A stretch of 64,000 nt of DNA, taken from NCBI RefSeq assembly GCF_918698155.1, contig NZ_CAKKLX010000011.1, forward strand, positions 62,001-126,000, in the 5' to 3' direction. The translations under genes and the position numbers were made by a program. Source of the DNA: Roseomonas sp. CECT 9278. GTDB taxonomy: Bacteria; Pseudomonadota; Alphaproteobacteria; Acetobacterales; Acetobacteraceae. How positions within the stretch are numbered: the stretch's first letter is position 1; each line of letters begins with the position of its first letter. The notes below the pieces were generated by a model. It made no database searches and was not told the DNA's origin. It saw only the letters and a program-made list of their open reading frames with translations. Of this stretch, positions 47,574 to 56,623 are shown piece after piece.

Positions 47574-49172
47574 TCAGCGCGGCGCGGGGCGCAGGCGCTG
47601 CGCCAGCGTGCCTTCGTCGACGCTCGCGGTGTATTCGAAGGCGCGGCGCGTCGCCCAGATGTTGGTCTGGATGTGGATCGGCACCACCGCCACGTCCTCC
47701 ATGGCCGTGCGCATGGCGCCCACGATCAGCTCGCCGCGCCGCGCCTCGTTCAGCTCGGACAGCGATTCCAGCAGCATCGCGTCGACCCGCGGGCTGGAAT
47801 AGCGCCCGCGGTTGGACGCACCCCAGCCGCGGTCACGGGTCACGGTGGCCAGCACGTTGCGCAGCGGGTGCGACCCGTCCGGGTTCGACCCCCATCCGAT
47901 CAGGAAGGCAGAGTATTCCTGCCGCCCGGCACGCCCCACGAAGGTGGTCCAGGGCTGCGCCTCGACCGCGGTGCGCACGCCGATGCGCGTCCACATCTGG
48001 CCGACCGCCTGGATGATGCGCGAATCATTGATGTAGCGGTCGTTCGGCCCGTTCAGCTGGATCCGGAAGCCCTGCGGATAGCCGGCCTCGGCCAGCAGGC
48101 GCCGGGCGCCGTCGGGGTCGAAGGCAATCGCCGGCAGGTCCGGGACGTTGCCGAACACGCCTTCGGGCAGGAACTGGTTGGCCGGCACCGCGGCACCTTC
48201 CATCACGCGCTCCACGATGGCGCGGCGGTCGATCGCCATGGACAGCGCGCGGCGCACGCGCACATCGGCCAGCGGATTGCGCCCCAGCGGCCGCCCGTCA
48301 TTGTCGGTGACGAAGGGCGAATTCTCGTTGGCCGGGCGCAGGTGGTCGAGCCCGAGGAAGATCAGCCGCAGCCCGACCTGCTCGGCCAGCCGCACGCGCT
48401 GGTCCTGGCGCAGCTTCGCCAGGTCGGAGGTCGGCACCTGGTCGATCAGGTCCACATCGCCCGCCAGCAGCGCGGCGGTGCGCGCCGCATCGTTGGTGAC
48501 CATGCGGTAGTTCACGCGCTGGAACGGCGCGCGCTCGCCCCAATAGCCGTCCCAGCGTTCGAATTCGATGCGGTCGCCGTTGCGGTGCGCGACCGCGCGA
48601 TAGGGGCCGGTGCCGGCCGCCGCGCGCAGCGTGTTGAAATCCTCGGTCGTCGCGTTCTCCGCGGTTTCCTTGTCGACGATGCGGACATTGGTCATGTCGA
48701 GCGGCATCAGCGGATAGGGCTGCGCGGTGTGGAAGCGGATGGTCAGCGGATCGACGATCTCGACCCGGTTCATGGTGCGCGCATAGGCCGCGAAGGAGGA
48801 CGGGCTGTTCGGCACATTGGGCAGCCGCTGCAGCGTGAAGGCCACGTCGTCGGCGGTGAAGGCGTTGCCGTTGTGGAAGCGCACATTCGGGCGCAGCTTG
48901 AATTCCCACACGGTCGGCGCGACCGCGCGCCATTCCAGCGCCAGGCCCGGGATGTTGCGCGACTGCGCGTCGTTGTTCACCAGCCGGTCGAAGATGATGT
49001 CCGCGACAGCGTTGTTCGGCGACAGCTGGTGGTAGTGCGGATCGATCGAGGTGACCGGCGCGCCGACCGCGATGGTGGCCGTCTGCGCGTTCGCCTGGCC
49101 GGCCGCGAGCGCGACGCCCACTGCCGCGAGCACCGCGGCCGCAGGCGGCCGCCGCTGTTGAATCCGCTTCAT
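47574..49172 (-). CDS. Peptide-type ABC transporter substrate-binding protein
   Basis: This 532-residue SBP_bac_5 protein has a signal peptide ending near residue 29 (...AAGQANAQ) and the family segments VWEFKLRPNVRFHNGNAFTA and RRLLAEAGYPQGFRIQLNGP. It begins the minus-strand importer operon. A GGGAGG site precedes the ATG at 49172. The divergent gene at 49274 encodes a clear paralogue, with long shared stretches such as NDAARTAALLAGDVDLIDQVP. The ligand is unknown, probably a peptide or opine-like compound. Confidence 0.92.
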   Translation of the reverse strand: MKRIQQRRPPAAAVLAAVGVALAAGQANAQTATIAVGAPVTSIDPHYHQLSPNNAVADIIFDRLVNNDAQSRNIPGLALEWRAVAPTVWEFKLRPNVRFHNGNAFTADDVAFTLQRLPNVPNSPSSFAAYARTMNRVEIVDPLTIRFHTAQPYPLMPLDMTNVRIVDKETAENATTEDFNTLRAAAGTGPYRAVAHRNGDRIEFERWDGYWGERAPFQRVNYRMVTNDAARTAALLAGDVDLIDQVPTSDLAKLRQDQRVRLAEQVGLRLIFLGLDHLRPANENSPFVTDNDGRPLGRNPLADVRVRRALSMAIDRRAIVERVMEGAAVPANQFLPEGVFGNVPDLPAIAFDPDGARRLLAEAGYPQGFRIQLNGPNDRYINDSRIIQAVGQMWTRIGVRTAVEAQPWTTFVGRAGRQEYSAFLIGWGSNPDGSHPLRNVLATVTRDRGWGASNRGRYSSPRVDAMLLESLSELNEARRGELIVGAMRTAMEDVAVVPIHIQTNIWATRRAFEYTASVDEGTLAQRLRPAPR

Positions 49173-49273
49173 CCCAAGCCTCCCGGGGCGTCTTTCGTGG
49201 CCCCGGTTGTAGCAGCCCGCCCCGGCTGCCGCTAGGCTCGCGACCCAGCACCCGACACGCCGGAGACACCGCT

Positions 49274-50857
49274 ATGCCACGCCTGCCCGCGCACCGCGCA
49301 TGGATTGCCTCGATCATGGTCGCCGCCGGCGCCGCGCAGGCCTGGGGGCAGAACCTCACCATCGGGATCGGCGGATCGCCGACCTCGCTCGACCCGCATT
49401 TCTACAATGCCTCGCCGAACATCAGCCTGACCCAGCACATGTTCGACCGCCTGGTTGAACAGGATGCGCAGGCACGGCTGCGCCCGATGCTGGCGGAATC
49501 CTGGCGCGCGGTCGAACCCACCCTGTGGGAATTCAAGCTGCGCGCCGGCGTGACGTGGCATGACGGGCGCGACTTCACCGCCGACGACGTCGCCTTCAGC
49601 ATCGAACGCGTGCCCACCGTGCGCAACAGCCCGGGCACCTTCTCCGGCCTGATCCGCGCCATCACGCGGATCGAGGTGGTGGACCCCCGGACCATCCGCT
49701 TCCACACCGCATCGCCGCATCCGCTGCTGCCGACCGAATTGGCGTCGATCCAGATCATCTCGCGCCATGCCGGCACCGGGGCCGAGACCGAGCACTACAA
49801 CGCCGGCTCCGCCGCGATCGGCACCGGCCCGTATCGGCTGGTCTCCTACCGGTCCGGCGACCGCACGGAATTCACGCGCAACGACGCCTATTGGGGCGGG
49901 GCGCAGCCCTGGGCGCGCGTGTCGTATCGCTTTGTCGCCAATGATGCGGCGCGCACCGCGGCGCTGCTGGCGGGCGATGTCGACCTGATCGACCAGGTGC
50001 CGTCCTCGGACCTCGCGCGGCTGCGCCGCGAACCGCGCGTGAGCGTGCACGAGATCCAGGGCCTGCGGCTGATCTACCTGATGTCGAACTTCAACCGCAT
50101 CGAGGACCCGCTGTTCGTCACCGACAATGACGGCCGGCCCCTGCCGCGCAACCCGTTCCACGACGTGCGCGTCCGCCGCGCCATGTCGATGGCGATCGAC
50201 CGCACGGCGCTGGCCGACCGCGTCATGGAGGGCACCGCGCGGCCGACCGGCCAATGGCTGCCGCCCGGGTCCTTCGGCTACAATCCGGACGTGCCGGTGC
50301 CGACGCTCGACCCCGATGGCGCGCGGCGCCTGCTGGCGGAGGCCGGCTATCCGCAGGGCTTCCGCATCACGCTGCACGGGCCCAATGACCGCTACCCCAA
50401 CGATGCGCGCACCATCCAGGCGGTGGCGCAGATGTGGACGCGCATCGGCGTGCGGACCGAGGTGTCGGCCCTGCCCTGGGCCACCTATGCCGCGCGCAAT
50501 TCCCGCCAGGAGTTCAACATGCGCCTGGGCGGCTGGGGCAGCGTGACCGGCGAGGCATCGTACATGCTGGTCAACATCTTCGGCACCTACGACCGTGAGC
50601 GCCGCCGCGGGGCGGCGAACAACTCGCGCTACTCGAACCCCGCGCTGGATGCGCTGACCGACCGCGCGGCCTCCACGCTGGATGACGCGCAGCGCGAGGT
50701 GATGCTGCGCGACGCGGTGCGCATCGTCACGGTGGAGGATGTCGCGATGATCCCGCTGTACCAGCTCGTGAACTTCTGGGCGACGCGCCGCGGCATCGCC
50801 TATGAGGCGCGGATGGACGAGCGCACCACGGCCATGAGCGCGACGCCCGTGCGCTGA
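49274..50857 (+). CDS. Peptide-type ABC transporter substrate-binding protein (divergent paralogue)
   Basis: This 527-residue protein is a secreted SBP_bac_5 member with a signal peptide ending near residue 24 (...GAAQAWGQ). It shares with the protein at 47574 the segments TLWEFKLRAGVTWHDGRDFT, NDAARTAALLAGDVDLIDQVP and RRLLAEAGYPQGFRI, so the two arose by duplication. It has no permease or ATPase genes of its own and probably delivers another ligand to the same membrane complex. The 101-base spacer between the two genes must hold both promoters. It converges on gdx with seven bases between stops. Confidence 0.9.
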   Translation: MPRLPAHRAWIASIMVAAGAAQAWGQNLTIGIGGSPTSLDPHFYNASPNISLTQHMFDRLVEQDAQARLRPMLAESWRAVEPTLWEFKLRAGVTWHDGRDFTADDVAFSIERVPTVRNSPGTFSGLIRAITRIEVVDPRTIRFHTASPHPLLPTELASIQIISRHAGTGAETEHYNAGSAAIGTGPYRLVSYRSGDRTEFTRNDAYWGGAQPWARVSYRFVANDAARTAALLAGDVDLIDQVPSSDLARLRREPRVSVHEIQGLRLIYLMSNFNRIEDPLFVTDNDGRPLPRNPFHDVRVRRAMSMAIDRTALADRVMEGTARPTGQWLPPGSFGYNPDVPVPTLDPDGARRLLAEAGYPQGFRITLHGPNDRYPNDARTIQAVAQMWTRIGVRTEVSALPWATYAARNSRQEFNMRLGGWGSVTGEASYMLVNIFGTYDRERRRGAANNSRYSNPALDALTDRAASTLDDAQREVMLRDAVRIVTVEDVAMIPLYQLVNFWATRRGIAYEARMDERTTAMSATPVR

Positions 50858-50864
50858 CGCGCCG

Positions 50865-51185
50865 TCAGCCGGGGGTCGCGAGCTTCAGCCCGACGATCCC
50901 GGCCAGGATCAGCCCTACGCAGGCGAGGCGCCATGCGGTCGCCGCCTCGCCAAACAGCACGATGCCGAGGATGACGGTGCCCACCGTGCCGATCCCCGTC
51001 CAGATCGCATAGGCGGTGCCGAGCGGCAGCGTCTTCAGCGCCAGCCCCAGCAGGCCGAGGCTGACGACCATGCTTGCCATGGTCAGCAGCGTCGGCACCG
51101 GCCGCGTGAAGCCCTGCGTGTATTTCAGCCCGATCGCCCAGCCGATCTCGGACAGGCCGGCGCCGACCAGATAGATCCATCCCAC
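50865..51185 (-). CDS. gdx: Guanidinium exporter, SMR family (Gdx/SugE type)
   Basis: This 106-residue protein has four membrane spans and Glu13 in the first, the proton/substrate site of small multidrug-resistance proteins. The segments [14 protein letters not shown] and [19 protein letters not shown] are those of the SugE/Gdx branch, which exports guanidinium in exchange for protons. The start is GTG at 51185, with AAGGGG seven bases upstream. A guanidine-II riboswitch is found just upstream and supports the Gdx assignment over a general drug exporter. It lies downstream of accC on the same strand. Confidence 0.92.
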   Translation of the reverse strand: MGWIYLVGAGLSEIGWAIGLKYTQGFTRPVPTLLTMASMVVSLGLLGLALKTLPLGTAYAIWTGIGTVGTVILGIVLFGEAATAWRLACVGLILAGIVGLKLATPG

Positions 51186-51207
51186 CGCAGGTCCCCTTGG
51201 TGCCTGT

Positions 51208-51259
51208 GGCAGGGCCGTCCCCGCCGGTTCGCGACATGCGCCGGGGTCGTCCCCGGCGC
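51208..51259 (-). promoter_or_regulatory. Guanidine-II (mini-ykkC) riboswitch
   Basis: On the minus strand two hairpins lie in a row. The first (51259-51238) has a perfect nine-pair stem (GCGCCGGGG with CCCCGGCGC) and the loop ACGA. The second (51225-51208) has a seven-pair stem (GGCGGGG with CCCUGCC, one G-U pair) and the loop ACGG. Twelve bases separate them. Two stems with ACGR loops define the guanidine-II class, which switches on guanidine exporters. The second hairpin ends nine bases before the AAGGGG site of gdx, so control of translation start is likely. Confidence 0.88.
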
Positions 51260-51267
51260 GGGCCCGC

Positions 51268-52614
51268 TCAGCCCTGGCGGGACGCGACGAAGCGTTCCAG
51301 CCAATGGATCGTGTAGTCGCCCGACTGGAACTCGGGGTCGTCCATCACGGCCTGGTGCAGCGGCAGCGTGGTGCGGATGCCGGCCACCACCATCTCGCTC
51401 AGCGCGCGGCGCATGCGCCCGATCGCCTCGCGACGCGACGGCGCATGCACCACCAGCTTCGCCACCAGGCTGTCGTAGTGCGGCGGCACGGTATAGCCGG
51501 AATACAACGCGCTATCGACACGCACGCCGAGCCCGCCCGGCGCGTGATAAGTGTTCACGCGCCCCGGGCTGGGGGCGAAGGTCTCGGGGTCTTCCGCCGT
51601 GATGCGGCATTCGATCGCGTGGCCGGAGAAGGCGATGTCCTTCTGCGTGTAGCCGAGCGGCTCGCCCGCCGCGATGCGGATCTGTTCCTTCACCAGGTCG
51701 ATGCCGCAGACCATCTCGGTGACCGGGTGCTCGACCTGCAGGCGGGTGTTCATCTCGATGAAGGCGAACTGGCCATCCTGCCACAGGAATTCCAGCGTGC
51801 CGGCATTGCGGTAGCCGAGCTTCGACAGCCCGGCCGTGACGCGCGCGCCCAGCGCGTCGCGCTCGGCGCCGGTCAGCACCGGGCTGCCGGCTTCCTCGAC
51901 CAGCTTCTGGTGGCGGCGCTGCAGCGAACAGTCGCGCTCGCCGAAATGCACCACGTTGCCGTGGGTATCGGCCAGCACCTGCAATTCGATGTGGCGCGGG
52001 CGATCGAGGTATTTCTCCAGGTACACGCTGTCGTCGCCGAAGGCGGCCTTGGCCTCGCCGCGCGCGACGCGCCAGGCTTCCTCCAGCTCATCAGCCGAAC
52101 GCGCCACCTTCATGCCGCGCCCGCCACCGCCGGCGGCCGCCTTGATCAGCACGGGATACTTCACCTGCTCGGCGACCGCGCGGGCTTCCTCCAGCGTGTC
52201 CAGCGCGCCCATCGAGCCCGGCACCAGCGGCACGTCCAGCCGGCGCATCGCATCCTTCGCCGCGATCTTGTCGCCCATCATGCGGATGTGGTCGGGCGAC
52301 GGGCCGATGAACTTCAGCCCATGCGCCTCGACCATCTCCGCGAAGCGCGCGTTCTCGCTCAGGAAGCCGTAGCCGGGGTGCACCGCATCCGCGCCGGTGA
52401 TGGTCGCGGCGGACAGGATGGCGGCGACGTTCAGATAGGAATCGCGCGCCGCCGGCGGGCCGATGCACACGCTCTCATCCGCCAGGCGCACATGCATCGC
52501 GGTGGCGTCGGCCGTCGAATGCACCGCCACGGTGCGGATGCCCATCTCCTGGCAGGCACGATGGACACGGAGCGCGATCTCGCCGCGATTGGCGATCAGC
52601 ACCTTGCCGAACAT
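51268..52614 (-). CDS. accC: Acetyl-CoA carboxylase, biotin carboxylase subunit
   Basis: The 448-residue ATP-grasp enzyme carboxylates biotin on AccB with bicarbonate and ATP, the first half of malonyl-CoA synthesis. It begins [19 protein letters not shown] and shows the glycine-rich ATP loop GGGGRGMK, the [17 protein letters not shown] segment and [14 protein letters not shown] with catalytic residues. A TTG four codons upstream is in frame, but the ATG at 52614 gives the family start. It is translated just after accB, 13 bases apart, in the aroQ-accB-accC order common in alphaproteobacteria. Confidence 0.97.
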   Translation of the reverse strand: MFGKVLIANRGEIALRVHRACQEMGIRTVAVHSTADATAMHVRLADESVCIGPPAARDSYLNVAAILSAATITGADAVHPGYGFLSENARFAEMVEAHGLKFIGPSPDHIRMMGDKIAAKDAMRRLDVPLVPGSMGALDTLEEARAVAEQVKYPVLIKAAAGGGGRGMKVARSADELEEAWRVARGEAKAAFGDDSVYLEKYLDRPRHIELQVLADTHGNVVHFGERDCSLQRRHQKLVEEAGSPVLTGAERDALGARVTAGLSKLGYRNAGTLEFLWQDGQFAFIEMNTRLQVEHPVTEMVCGIDLVKEQIRIAAGEPLGYTQKDIAFSGHAIECRITAEDPETFAPSPGRVNTYHAPGGLGVRVDSALYSGYTVPPHYDSLVAKLVVHAPSRREAIGRMRRALSEMVVAGIRTTLPLHQAVMDDPEFQSGDYTIHWLERFVASRQG

Positions 52615-52627
52615 GGGATAGGCCAAC

Positions 52628-53086
52628 CTATTCGACGATCATCAGCGGTTCGCCGTATTCGACCGGCGTGCCGCTCTCGACCAGGATGCGCGTGACGGTG
52701 CCCGCGCGCGTCGCCTTGATCTGGTTGTAGGTCTTCATCGCCTCGATCAGCAGCAGCGTCTGGCCCTGCGCCACCTTGGCGCCGACCGTGACGAAGGCGG
52801 CGGCACCCGGTTCGGGCGACAGGTACGCCACGCCGACCATCGGGCTGGTGACCGCCCCGGGGTGGTCGGCATCGGGCGCCTCCGCCGGCGCCGCCTGGAC
52901 CGGTGCGGCGACCGGCGCCGCGACCGCGACCTGCTGCGCCACCGGCGCCATGACGACACCCTGGCGCACCACGCGCAGCCGCGCCTCGCCATCGACCAGC
53001 TCGATCTCGGTCAGGTCGGTCTCACGCAGGATCTGCGCCAGCTCGCGGATCGCGGCGGCGTCGAATTGGATGAAGTTGCCCATCAT
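52628..53086 (-). CDS. accB: Acetyl-CoA carboxylase, biotin carboxyl carrier protein
   Basis: This 152-residue carrier has an N-terminal helix region ([21 protein letters not shown]), an Ala/Pro-rich linker of about residues 55-80, and the biotinyl domain with EAMKTYN; Lys118 is the biotinylation site. The usual motif is AMKMMN or AMKTMN, so the Tyr is a mild variant. The ATG at 53086 overlaps the aroQ stop (ATGA); the next codon is also ATG. It carries carboxybiotin between AccC and the carboxyltransferase. Confidence 0.95.
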   Translation of the reverse strand: MMGNFIQFDAAAIRELAQILRETDLTEIELVDGEARLRVVRQGVVMAPVAQQVAVAAPVAAPVQAAPAEAPDADHPGAVTSPMVGVAYLSPEPGAAAFVTVGAKVAQGQTLLLIEAMKTYNQIKATRAGTVTRILVESGTPVEYGEPLMIVE

Positions 53087-53535
53087 TCCCCGTCCTGCTC
53101 GACCAGATCCGCCATGGCGCGCATGGCCAGCGCGTAGCCCTGCACGCCAAGCCCGCAGATCACGCCTACGGCCGCCTTCGAGATGAAGCTGTGATGCCGG
53201 AATTCCTCCCGGCGGTGGATATTGGTGATGTGCACTTCGATCACCGGCAGCCCGACCGCCAGCAGCGCGTCCATGACCGCGATCGAGGTGGTGGTGTAGC
53301 CCGCCGGGTTGATGATGATGCCGGCCGCACGCCCGCGGCATTCCTGGACCCAGGTGACCAGCTCGCCCTCGGCATTGGTCTGGCGGAAATCGATCGCCAG
53401 GCCGAATTCCTCGGCCGTTTCGGCACACAGCGCCTCGACGTCGTCGAGCGTCGCGGACCCGTATTTCTCCGGTTCGCGGACACCGAGCATATTGAGGTTG
53501 GGGCCGTTCAACACGGCGATCAGGGGCGGGGTCAC
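53083..53535 (-). CDS. aroQ: Type II 3-dehydroquinate dehydratase
   Basis: This 150-residue enzyme makes 3-dehydroshikimate in the shikimate pathway. It has [17 protein letters not shown] with the catalytic Tyr, [17 protein letters not shown] with the expected His and substrate-binding Arg, and [15 protein letters not shown]. The GTG at 53535 gives a family-sized protein with the short lead TPPLIAVL. Association with accB-accC is classical, and this copy is the housekeeping one in contrast to the variant at 23809. The 171 bases up to thiS form a divergent promoter region without a recognisable riboswitch. Confidence 0.93.
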   Translation of the reverse strand: MTPPLIAVLNGPNLNMLGVREPEKYGSATLDDVEALCAETAEEFGLAIDFRQTNAEGELVTWVQECRGRAAGIIINPAGYTTTSIAVMDALLAVGLPVIEVHITNIHRREEFRHHSFISKAAVGVICGLGVQGYALAMRAMADLVEQDGE

Positions 53536-53706
53536 GGGCGTTTTACCGGGTGATGGGGCGCAACGGGCTAGCACGGGGGGTTTCCGGGGGGCAAGCGGGG
53601 GGGCTCGCAGCGGCGGTCCCGGTCGGCGCGGGATGTGGCGGTCTGGACAGCCATGCGCCCGCCCGGCTTGCGGCGCCCCCCTCGCTTCGCCACATTCGCG
53701 GCCAGC

Positions 53707-53919
53707 ATGACCCAGCCCATCGCCATCACCGTGAACGGCGAATCGCGCGATGTCGCCGCGGGGGACACCGTCGCCGCCCTGCTGCGCGCCATCGGCCTCG
53801 ACACCCGCAAGGTGGCGGTGGAACGCAACGAGGAGATCGTGCCGCGATCGACCTACGACAGCGTGGCACTCGCCCCCGGTGATCGGCTCGAGATCGTGCA
53901 TTTCATCGGCGGAGGCTGA
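53707..53919 (+). CDS. thiS: Sulfur carrier protein ThiS
   Basis: This 70-residue ubiquitin-fold protein donates sulfur for the thiazole part of thiamine. It has [20 protein letters not shown] at the start and ends ...HFIGGG, the glycine tail that is thiocarboxylated. The ATG at 53707 has only a weak ribosome-binding site, but the frame upstream is not similar. thiG follows after four bases. Confidence 0.93.
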   Translation: MTQPIAITVNGESRDVAAGDTVAALLRAIGLDTRKVAVERNEEIVPRSTYDSVALAPGDRLEIVHFIGGG

Positions 53920-53923
53920 GAGC

Positions 53924-54721
53924 ATGGACGGAACCCCCGCCGCCACCGGCGACGACAGCTGGGAGGTCGCCGGGCGGCGCTTCCGCTCGCGCCTGATCGT
54001 GGGCACCGGCCGCTACAAGTCGCTGGAGGAAACCGCCGCCGCCATCGCGGCCTCGGGCGCCGAGATCGTCACCGTCGCCGTGCGCCGGGTGAACCTGTCC
54101 GATGCGTCGGCCCCCATGCTGCAGGATTTCGTCTCGCCCAAGGACTACACCTACCTGCCCAACACCGCCGGCTGCCACACGGCCAACGAGGCCGTGCGCA
54201 CGCTGCGCCTGGCGCGCGAGGCCGGCGGGTGGAACCTGGTGAAGCTGGAAGTGCTCGGCCCGCCGCCCTTCCTGTATCCCGACATGGAAGGCACGCTCGA
54301 AGCCGCCCGCGCGCTGATCGCCGACGGGTTCGAGGTGATGGTCTATTGCGCCGACGACCCCGTGGCCGCGCGCAAGCTGGAAGACATGGGCTGTGTGGCG
54401 ATCATGCCGCTGGGCGCGCCGATCGGATCGGGGCTCGGGCTGACCAACCCCTTCATGCTGCGCGCCATCAAGCAGCAGGCGAAGGTGCCGGTGCTGGTCG
54501 ATGCCGGCATTGGCACGGCGTCGGATGCGGCGAAGGCGATGGAACTCGGCTGCGACGCGGTGCTGCTGAACTCCGCCATCGCGCACGCCCGCGACCCTGT
54601 GCGCATGGCGGTGGCGATGAAGGCGGCGGTGGAGGCGGGGCGCAATGCCTTCCTGGCGGGGCGCATGCCGGTGAACTACCAGGCGGATGCGTCGAGCCCG
54701 ATGGGCGGATTGATCCGGTAG
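53924..54721 (+). CDS. thiG: Thiazole synthase ThiG
   Basis: This 265-residue TIM-barrel enzyme assembles the thiazole phosphate from deoxyxylulose phosphate, dehydroglycine and ThiS-thiocarboxylate. It shows [20 protein letters not shown], the Schiff-base lysine in [22 protein letters not shown] and [18 protein letters not shown]. The ATG at 53924 fits the family start. The pair thiS-thiG is typical; thiO, thiE or thiC are not next to it. Confidence 0.97.
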   Translation: MDGTPAATGDDSWEVAGRRFRSRLIVGTGRYKSLEETAAAIAASGAEIVTVAVRRVNLSDASAPMLQDFVSPKDYTYLPNTAGCHTANEAVRTLRLAREAGGWNLVKLEVLGPPPFLYPDMEGTLEAARALIADGFEVMVYCADDPVAARKLEDMGCVAIMPLGAPIGSGLGLTNPFMLRAIKQQAKVPVLVDAGIGTASDAAKAMELGCDAVLLNSAIAHARDPVRMAVAMKAAVEAGRNAFLAGRMPVNYQADASSPMGGLIR

Positions 54722-54783
54722 CGCCACGCCACCGTTCCATTCCTGCGGGCGGCCATGGTTTCCTGCGGCAGGAGGATCCCGCC

Positions 54784-55221
54784 ATGCTGCGCCGCTTCGA
54801 CCACCTGACCATCGTCGTGCGCGACCTCGACCGCGCGAAACGGTTCTTCGCGGTCCTCGGCTTCCGCGAAGCCATGGCCGTGGTGATCCAGGGCCCGCCC
54901 TTCGACACCTACATGGGCGTGCCCGGCATTGACGCCGACCACGTCACCCTGGTGCTGGAGGACGTGACGCCCCGCACCGAGATCCAGCTGCTGCACTACC
55001 GCCACCCCGACCCGGTGCCCGACCCGCAGATCCGCAACCTCGCGAAGCTCGGCATGAACCACATCTGCTTCGCCGTGGACGACGTGGCCGAGGAGGTCGC
55101 GAAGCTGGAAGCCGCCGGCTTCCACACCCGCAATGCCATCATGGACTTCCACGCCCGCAAGCTGGTGTTCATCGACGGGCCGGAGGGCGTCACGGTCGAA
55201 CTGGCGCAGTGGCACGCCTGA
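54784..55221 (+). CDS. VOC-superfamily (glyoxalase-like) protein
   Basis: The 145-residue protein has the two-module VOC fold: RRFDHLTIVVRDLDRAKRFF with a metal-position His, and MNHICFAVDDVAEEVAKLEA with a second His, followed by GPEGVTVELAQW with the acidic ligand. VOC enzymes include lactoylglutathione lyases, epimerases and dioxygenases, and this sequence does not tell which. The ATG at 54784 has a perfect AGGAGG site. It converges with the ECF41 sigma gene and probably is a single transcription unit. Confidence 0.85.
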   Translation: MLRRFDHLTIVVRDLDRAKRFFAVLGFREAMAVVIQGPPFDTYMGVPGIDADHVTLVLEDVTPRTEIQLLHYRHPDPVPDPQIRNLAKLGMNHICFAVDDVAEEVAKLEAAGFHTRNAIMDFHARKLVFIDGPEGVTVELAQWHA

Positions 55222-55234
55222 CGGGGCGCCGGCC

Positions 55235-56101
55235 CTACGCCATCAGCCCGCGCAGCTTCGCCGGGTTCCGCACCACATAGACCGCGCGCACCAGCCCGGC
55301 CTCGATCTCCAGCGCCATGGTCTGCACCGAGCCATCGGCGAAGCGCGTGACATGGCCCGGCAGGCCGTTGATCCAGGCGGGCGCGTGCGCCGTCCCCAGG
55401 CGTCCCTTGCGCCCCAGCCCGGCGAAGAACAGCGCGATGCGGTCCGCGCCATGGACCGGCTTCGTCGCCGACGTGACCACGCCCCCACCATCGGCGCGCA
55501 GCACAGCATCCGCCGCCAGCAACCGTCCAAGTGCGGCGGCATCGCCCCCCTCCGCCGCGGCGCGGAAGGCTGCGGCGATGCGCTGGCCTTCCTCCGGCGT
55601 CACCGGGAAGCGCGGCCGGGCCTGCTTGACATGCGCCCGCGCCCGCGCCGCCAGCTGGCGCACCGCCGCCGGGGTGCGGCCCAGCGTCGCCGCCACCTCC
55701 TCCGACCCGCCGTCGAACACGTCGTGCAGCAGGTAGGCCGCGCGCTCCAGCGGGCTGAGGCGTTCCAGCGCCAGCATCAGCGCCATCGAGACCTCCTCCG
55801 CCGCCGCGCGCCCGGCCAGCGGGTCGGTCTCGACCACCGGTTCGGGCAGCCAGGGGCCGACATAGCTCTCGCGCTTGCGCCGCGCCGATTTCAGCTCATC
55901 GAGGCACAACCGCGCGACGATGCGGCGCAGGAAGGCCCCGGGCTCCGCGACGCCGTCCTGGTCGGCCGCCGCCCAGCGCAGCCAGGCGGCCTGCACCACA
56001 TCCTCGGCATCGCTCATCGAACCGAGGAAGCGATAGGCCAGCGCGCGCAGCCGCGGCCGCGCGGCGGTGAAGGCTGCCTCCCCCGCCGCGCCACCGCTCA
56101 T
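55235..56101 (-). CDS. ECF41-type RNA polymerase sigma factor with SnoaL-like C-terminus
   Basis: This 288-residue sigma factor has region 2 (residues about 10-75) and region 4 (about 105-160) followed by a SnoaL-like domain. Three hallmark motifs of the ECF41 group are present: WLPEP in the linker (84-88), DGGG (204-207), and NPAKL at the end (279-283), matching the group's NPDKL. In ECF41 factors the C-terminal domain controls activity in place of an anti-sigma factor. The start overlaps the upstream carboxymuconolactone-decarboxylase gene by four bases, the standard target of this group. Confidence 0.93.
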   Translation of the reverse strand: MSGGAAGEAAFTAARPRLRALAYRFLGSMSDAEDVVQAAWLRWAAADQDGVAEPGAFLRRIVARLCLDELKSARRKRESYVGPWLPEPVVETDPLAGRAAAEEVSMALMLALERLSPLERAAYLLHDVFDGGSEEVAATLGRTPAAVRQLAARARAHVKQARPRFPVTPEEGQRIAAAFRAAAEGGDAAALGRLLAADAVLRADGGGVVTSATKPVHGADRIALFFAGLGRKGRLGTAHAPAWINGLPGHVTRFADGSVQTMALEIEAGLVRAVYVVRNPAKLRGLMA

Positions 56102-56550
56102 GCGCCCGGCACCGAACCCGGCACCGCGCGGAAGCCGACACCGAAGCGGTTCCAGGCGTTGATCGTGCTGATCGCCAGCGTCAGCGCCACCTGGTGCTCC
56201 GGGCTGAACTCCGCGGCCATAGCCGCATAGGCGTCATCCGGCGCGCCGGTCTCGGCCAGCAGGGTCAGCGCATCGGTCCAGGCCAGCGCGGCGCGTTCGC
56301 GCGGGGTGTAGCAGGTCGCCTCCTCCCAGGCCGCCAGCATGAACAGGCGCTGCTCGGTCTCGCCGGCCGCGCGGGCCTCGCGCGTGTGCATGTCGATGCA
56401 GAAGGCGCAGCGGTTGACCTGGGAGGCGCGGGTCTTGACCAGTTCCAGAAGCGCGGGCTCCAGGCCCTGGCTACGGCTGGCCTTCTCCAGCGACATCATG
56501 GCCTGCAGCACCTTGGGGGCGGTGGCCCAGTGGTTCGTTCGGGCGGTCAT
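56098..56550 (-). CDS. Carboxymuconolactone decarboxylase/AhpD-like protein
   Basis: The 150-residue protein has the AhpD-like CxxCxxxH motif: Cys48, Cys51 and His55 in NRCAFCIDMHTRE. This kind of protein uses the cysteine pair for peroxide or disulfide chemistry, and it is the usual partner gene of ECF41 sigma factors. The ATG at 56550 has an AGGAG site. It comes first in the operon, with the sigma factor second, and an ECF41-type promoter lies 35 bases upstream. Confidence 0.92.
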   Translation of the reverse strand: MTARTNHWATAPKVLQAMMSLEKASRSQGLEPALLELVKTRASQVNRCAFCIDMHTREARAAGETEQRLFMLAAWEEATCYTPRERAALAWTDALTLLAETGAPDDAYAAMAAEFSPEHQVALTLAISTINAWNRFGVGFRAVPGSVPGA

Positions 56551-56584
56551 GGCATGCTCCTGCATCCGTGGGGTTCGGAAGCAG

Positions 56585-56611
56585 GACGAGGCAGCCCGGC
56601 CGGCTGTGACA
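56585..56611 (-). promoter_or_regulatory. ECF41-type promoter (TGTCACA, 16 bases, CGTC)
   Basis: On the minus strand TGTCACA (56611-56605) is followed after exactly 16 bases by CGTC (56588-56585). This matches the target consensus reported for ECF41 sigma factors. It lies in the 73-base gap between aat and the CMD gene and points at the CMD-sigma operon, so the sigma factor should activate its own synthesis. The transcript would start near 56578, about 28 bases before the ATG. Confidence 0.85.
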
Positions 56612-56623
56612 TGGCGGCGCGGA

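Noticed and set aside
53536-53706. Possible TPP riboswitch upstream of thiS-thiG
   Set aside because: The conserved CUGAGA core and the second conserved block of TPP riboswitches are not present in this stretch.
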